Assembly: GCA_905215765.1 (NCBI GenBank)
Contig: CAJMRP010000115.1
Location: forward strand, 1 to 6,125
Direction of reading: 5' to 3'
Origin: an uncultured bacterium
Lineage (GTDB): Bacteria; Actinomycetota; Coriobacteriia; Coriobacteriales; Coriobacteriaceae
DNA length: 6,125 nt
The notes under the pieces are model-generated. The model was not told the origin of the DNA. It was given only the letters and a program-made list of their open reading frames with translations, and searched no databases. A program made the translations under genes and the position numbers. Each line of letters begins with the position of its first letter. The first letter of the stretch is position 1. This document shows positions 5,033 through 6,125 of this stretch, one piece after another.

Positions 5033-5995
5033 ATGCACGAGAATGACTTTTTTAACGAGGACCTGCTCTGCGCGCTCGCCGGTGTTGCCGGCGAGGACAA
5101 CGTGCTCATGAGCGAGCCCATGCGCGAGCACACCACGTTTAAGATCGGCGGCCCGGCCGATGTCTTTGTCACGCCCGATACCGAGCAGGGACTCGTCGCC
5201 ACGCTTGACACCTGCTACCGCTGCGATCTGCCACTCACCATCGTGGGCAACGGTTCCGACCTGCTCGTCGGTGACAAGGGTATCCGCGGTGTCGTCGTGG
5301 CACTGGGTGAAGGCCTCTCTAACATCACCATCGACGGCACGCATGTTACGGCAGCAGCCGGCGCCTTGCTTTCCGATGTTGCCGCGGCTGCCGCCGAAGC
5401 CTGCCTCACCGGCATGGAGCCCCTCTCGGGCATCCCCGGCTCGGTCGGCGGCGCCTGCTATATGAACGCCGGTGCCTACGGCGCCTGCATGGCCGATGTT
5501 TTGGAGTCCGTGCGCGTCTATAAGCCCGCCCGCGCGCTCGACGACGGCACCCGCGGCAGCGGCAATATCATTGAGTTCGATGTCGACGAGCTTAACCTGG
5601 GCTATCGCAAGAGCCGCATCGCCGACGACGGCTTTATCGTGCTCTCTGCCACCTTTAACCTCGCCCCGGGCAACGCCGCGATGATCAAGGCCGACATGGA
5701 CGACTACCGCCAACGCCGCGAGGACAAGCAGCCGCTCGACATGCCGAGCGCCGGTTCCACTTTCAAGCGCCCCGAGGGCCACTTTGCCGGCAAGCTCATC
5801 ATGGATGCCGGTCTGCGCGGCCATGCTGTCGGCGGCGCGCAGGTGAGCGAAAAACACTGCGGCTTCATCGTCAACGCCAACCACGCCACCGCCGCCGACG
5901 TCGACGAACTCATCTGCCACATCCAAGCAACCGTCAAAGACCAATTCGGAGTAGACCTACAACCCGAAGTCCACCGAATCGGAGAATTCCTCTAA
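5033..5995 (+). CDS. murB: UDP-N-acetylenolpyruvoylglucosamine reductase
   Basis: A 320-aa cytoplasmic FAD enzyme that reduces enolpyruvyl-UDP-GlcNAc to UDP-N-acetylmuramate with NADPH, the second committed step of peptidoglycan precursor synthesis. The FAD-binding domain shows TTFKIGGPAD (34-43), VGNGSDLLV (71-79) and GIPGSVGGACYMNAGAYG (133-150). The C-terminal MurB domain has the catalytic arginine region GYRKSR (190-195), PSAGSTFKRP with the proton-donor serine at about 242, and the catalytic glutamate in QPEVHRIG (about 312). Length and motifs fit a type II MurB. The ATG at 5033 has a modest AAGGCGGA ribosome site and starts with a sensible MurB N-terminus. An in-frame ATG at 4943 would begin inside the palindromic element. 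The last 24 or so codons favour A-ending synonyms, unlike the rest of the gene. Confidence 0.97.
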   Translation: MHENDFFNEDLLCALAGVAGEDNVLMSEPMREHTTFKIGGPADVFVTPDTEQGLVATLDTCYRCDLPLTIVGNGSDLLVGDKGIRGVVVALGEGLSNITIDGTHVTAAAGALLSDVAAAAAEACLTGMEPLSGIPGSVGGACYMNAGAYGACMADVLESVRVYKPARALDDGTRGSGNIIEFDVDELNLGYRKSRIADDGFIVLSATFNLAPGNAAMIKADMDDYRQRREDKQPLDMPSAGSTFKRPEGHFAGKLIMDAGLRGHAVGGAQVSEKHCGFIVNANHATAADVDELICHIQATVKDQFGVDLQPEVHRIGEFL

Positions 5996-5998
5996 AAA

Positions 5999-6020
5999 GA
6001 AGGCCCCGAAAGGGGCCTTC
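5999..6020. terminator. Intrinsic terminator after murB, probably bidirectional
   Basis: GAAGGCCCC (5999-6007) and GGGGCCTTC (6012-6020) form a perfect 9-bp stem closed by a GAAA tetraloop, starting 4 bp after the murB stop. On the plus strand it is followed by a T-rich tail (ACTTTCTTTAATT). On the minus strand it is followed by five T residues. It would therefore stop transcription from both sides. Confidence 0.88.
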
Positions 6021-6027
6021 ACTTTCT

Positions 6028-6125
6028 TTAATTCAGATAAACCAGTCCGGTGTGCAGCGCCCCGAACCCGAGAGGGCCGCGTGCCCGCCCGCAATATATT
6101 TGATTGATCGCGAGTTCCGCACGCA
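6028..6125 (-). CDS. Possible 3' end of a convergent gene, unrecognised
   Basis: One minus-strand frame is open from the right edge to a TAA at 6028-6030, reading about 31 codons and ending GALHTGLVYLN. It stops 8 bp before the bidirectional terminator, where a convergent gene would be expected to end. I do not recognise the peptide, and a stretch this short may be open by chance. If it is not coding, 6021-6125 is intergenic with no other feature seen. Confidence 0.3.
   Translation of the reverse strand, partial: RAELAINQIYCGRARGPLGFGALHTGLVYLN

Noticed and set aside
5001..5111. Short out-of-frame ORF starting before murB (possible leader peptide)
   Set aside because: No Shine-Dalgarno sequence before its ATG, and the composition is typical of a frame-shifted reading of murB.
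4949..5944. 331-codon minus-strand ORF opposite murB
   Set aside because: A shadow of GC-rich codon structure. murB is unmistakable on the plus strand, and the antisense product is a low-complexity Gly/Ala/Val-rich sequence.

Overview
The window looks like chromosomal DNA from a moderately GC-rich actinobacterium of the class Coriobacteriia, most likely Collinsella or a relative. This is inferred from codon style, gene types and Shine-Dalgarno use; no taxonomic marker gene is present.

Positions 1-3515 form one minus-strand block, read right to left. It starts with a small unrecognised cytoplasmic protein (3027-3515). Next come two GntR/HutC-type regulators with UTRA domains (2221-2988 and 1523-2236) that overlap by 16 bp. 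After a 193-bp gap carrying operator-like repeats comes a two-domain SIS sugar-phosphate isomerase/deglycase-like enzyme (214-1329). The start of a second, probably SIS-type, protein (1-153) runs off the left edge. The simplest reading is an amino-sugar or glycated-amine catabolic operon controlled by a pair of related regulators encoded just upstream. The substrate cannot be read from this window.

Positions 3516-3763 contain no gene but hold a perfect 30-bp inverted repeat with a 13-nt loop. A LacI-family regulator (3764-4792, minus) follows. It is divergent from murB (5033-5995, plus), the flavoenzyme that makes UDP-N-acetylmuramate for peptidoglycan. Their 240-bp shared intergenic region holds a second, imperfect 23-bp inverted repeat that resembles a REPIN or small palindromic mobile element and reaches into the likely murB promoter.

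A strong hairpin terminator lies just after murB and seems able to act in both directions. It may be shared with a convergent minus-strand gene whose possible 3' end enters at the right edge.

I found no CRISPR array, rRNA, tRNA, complete insertion sequence or obviously new defence or enzyme system. The most unusual items are the two palindromic elements and the tandem double-regulator arrangement.
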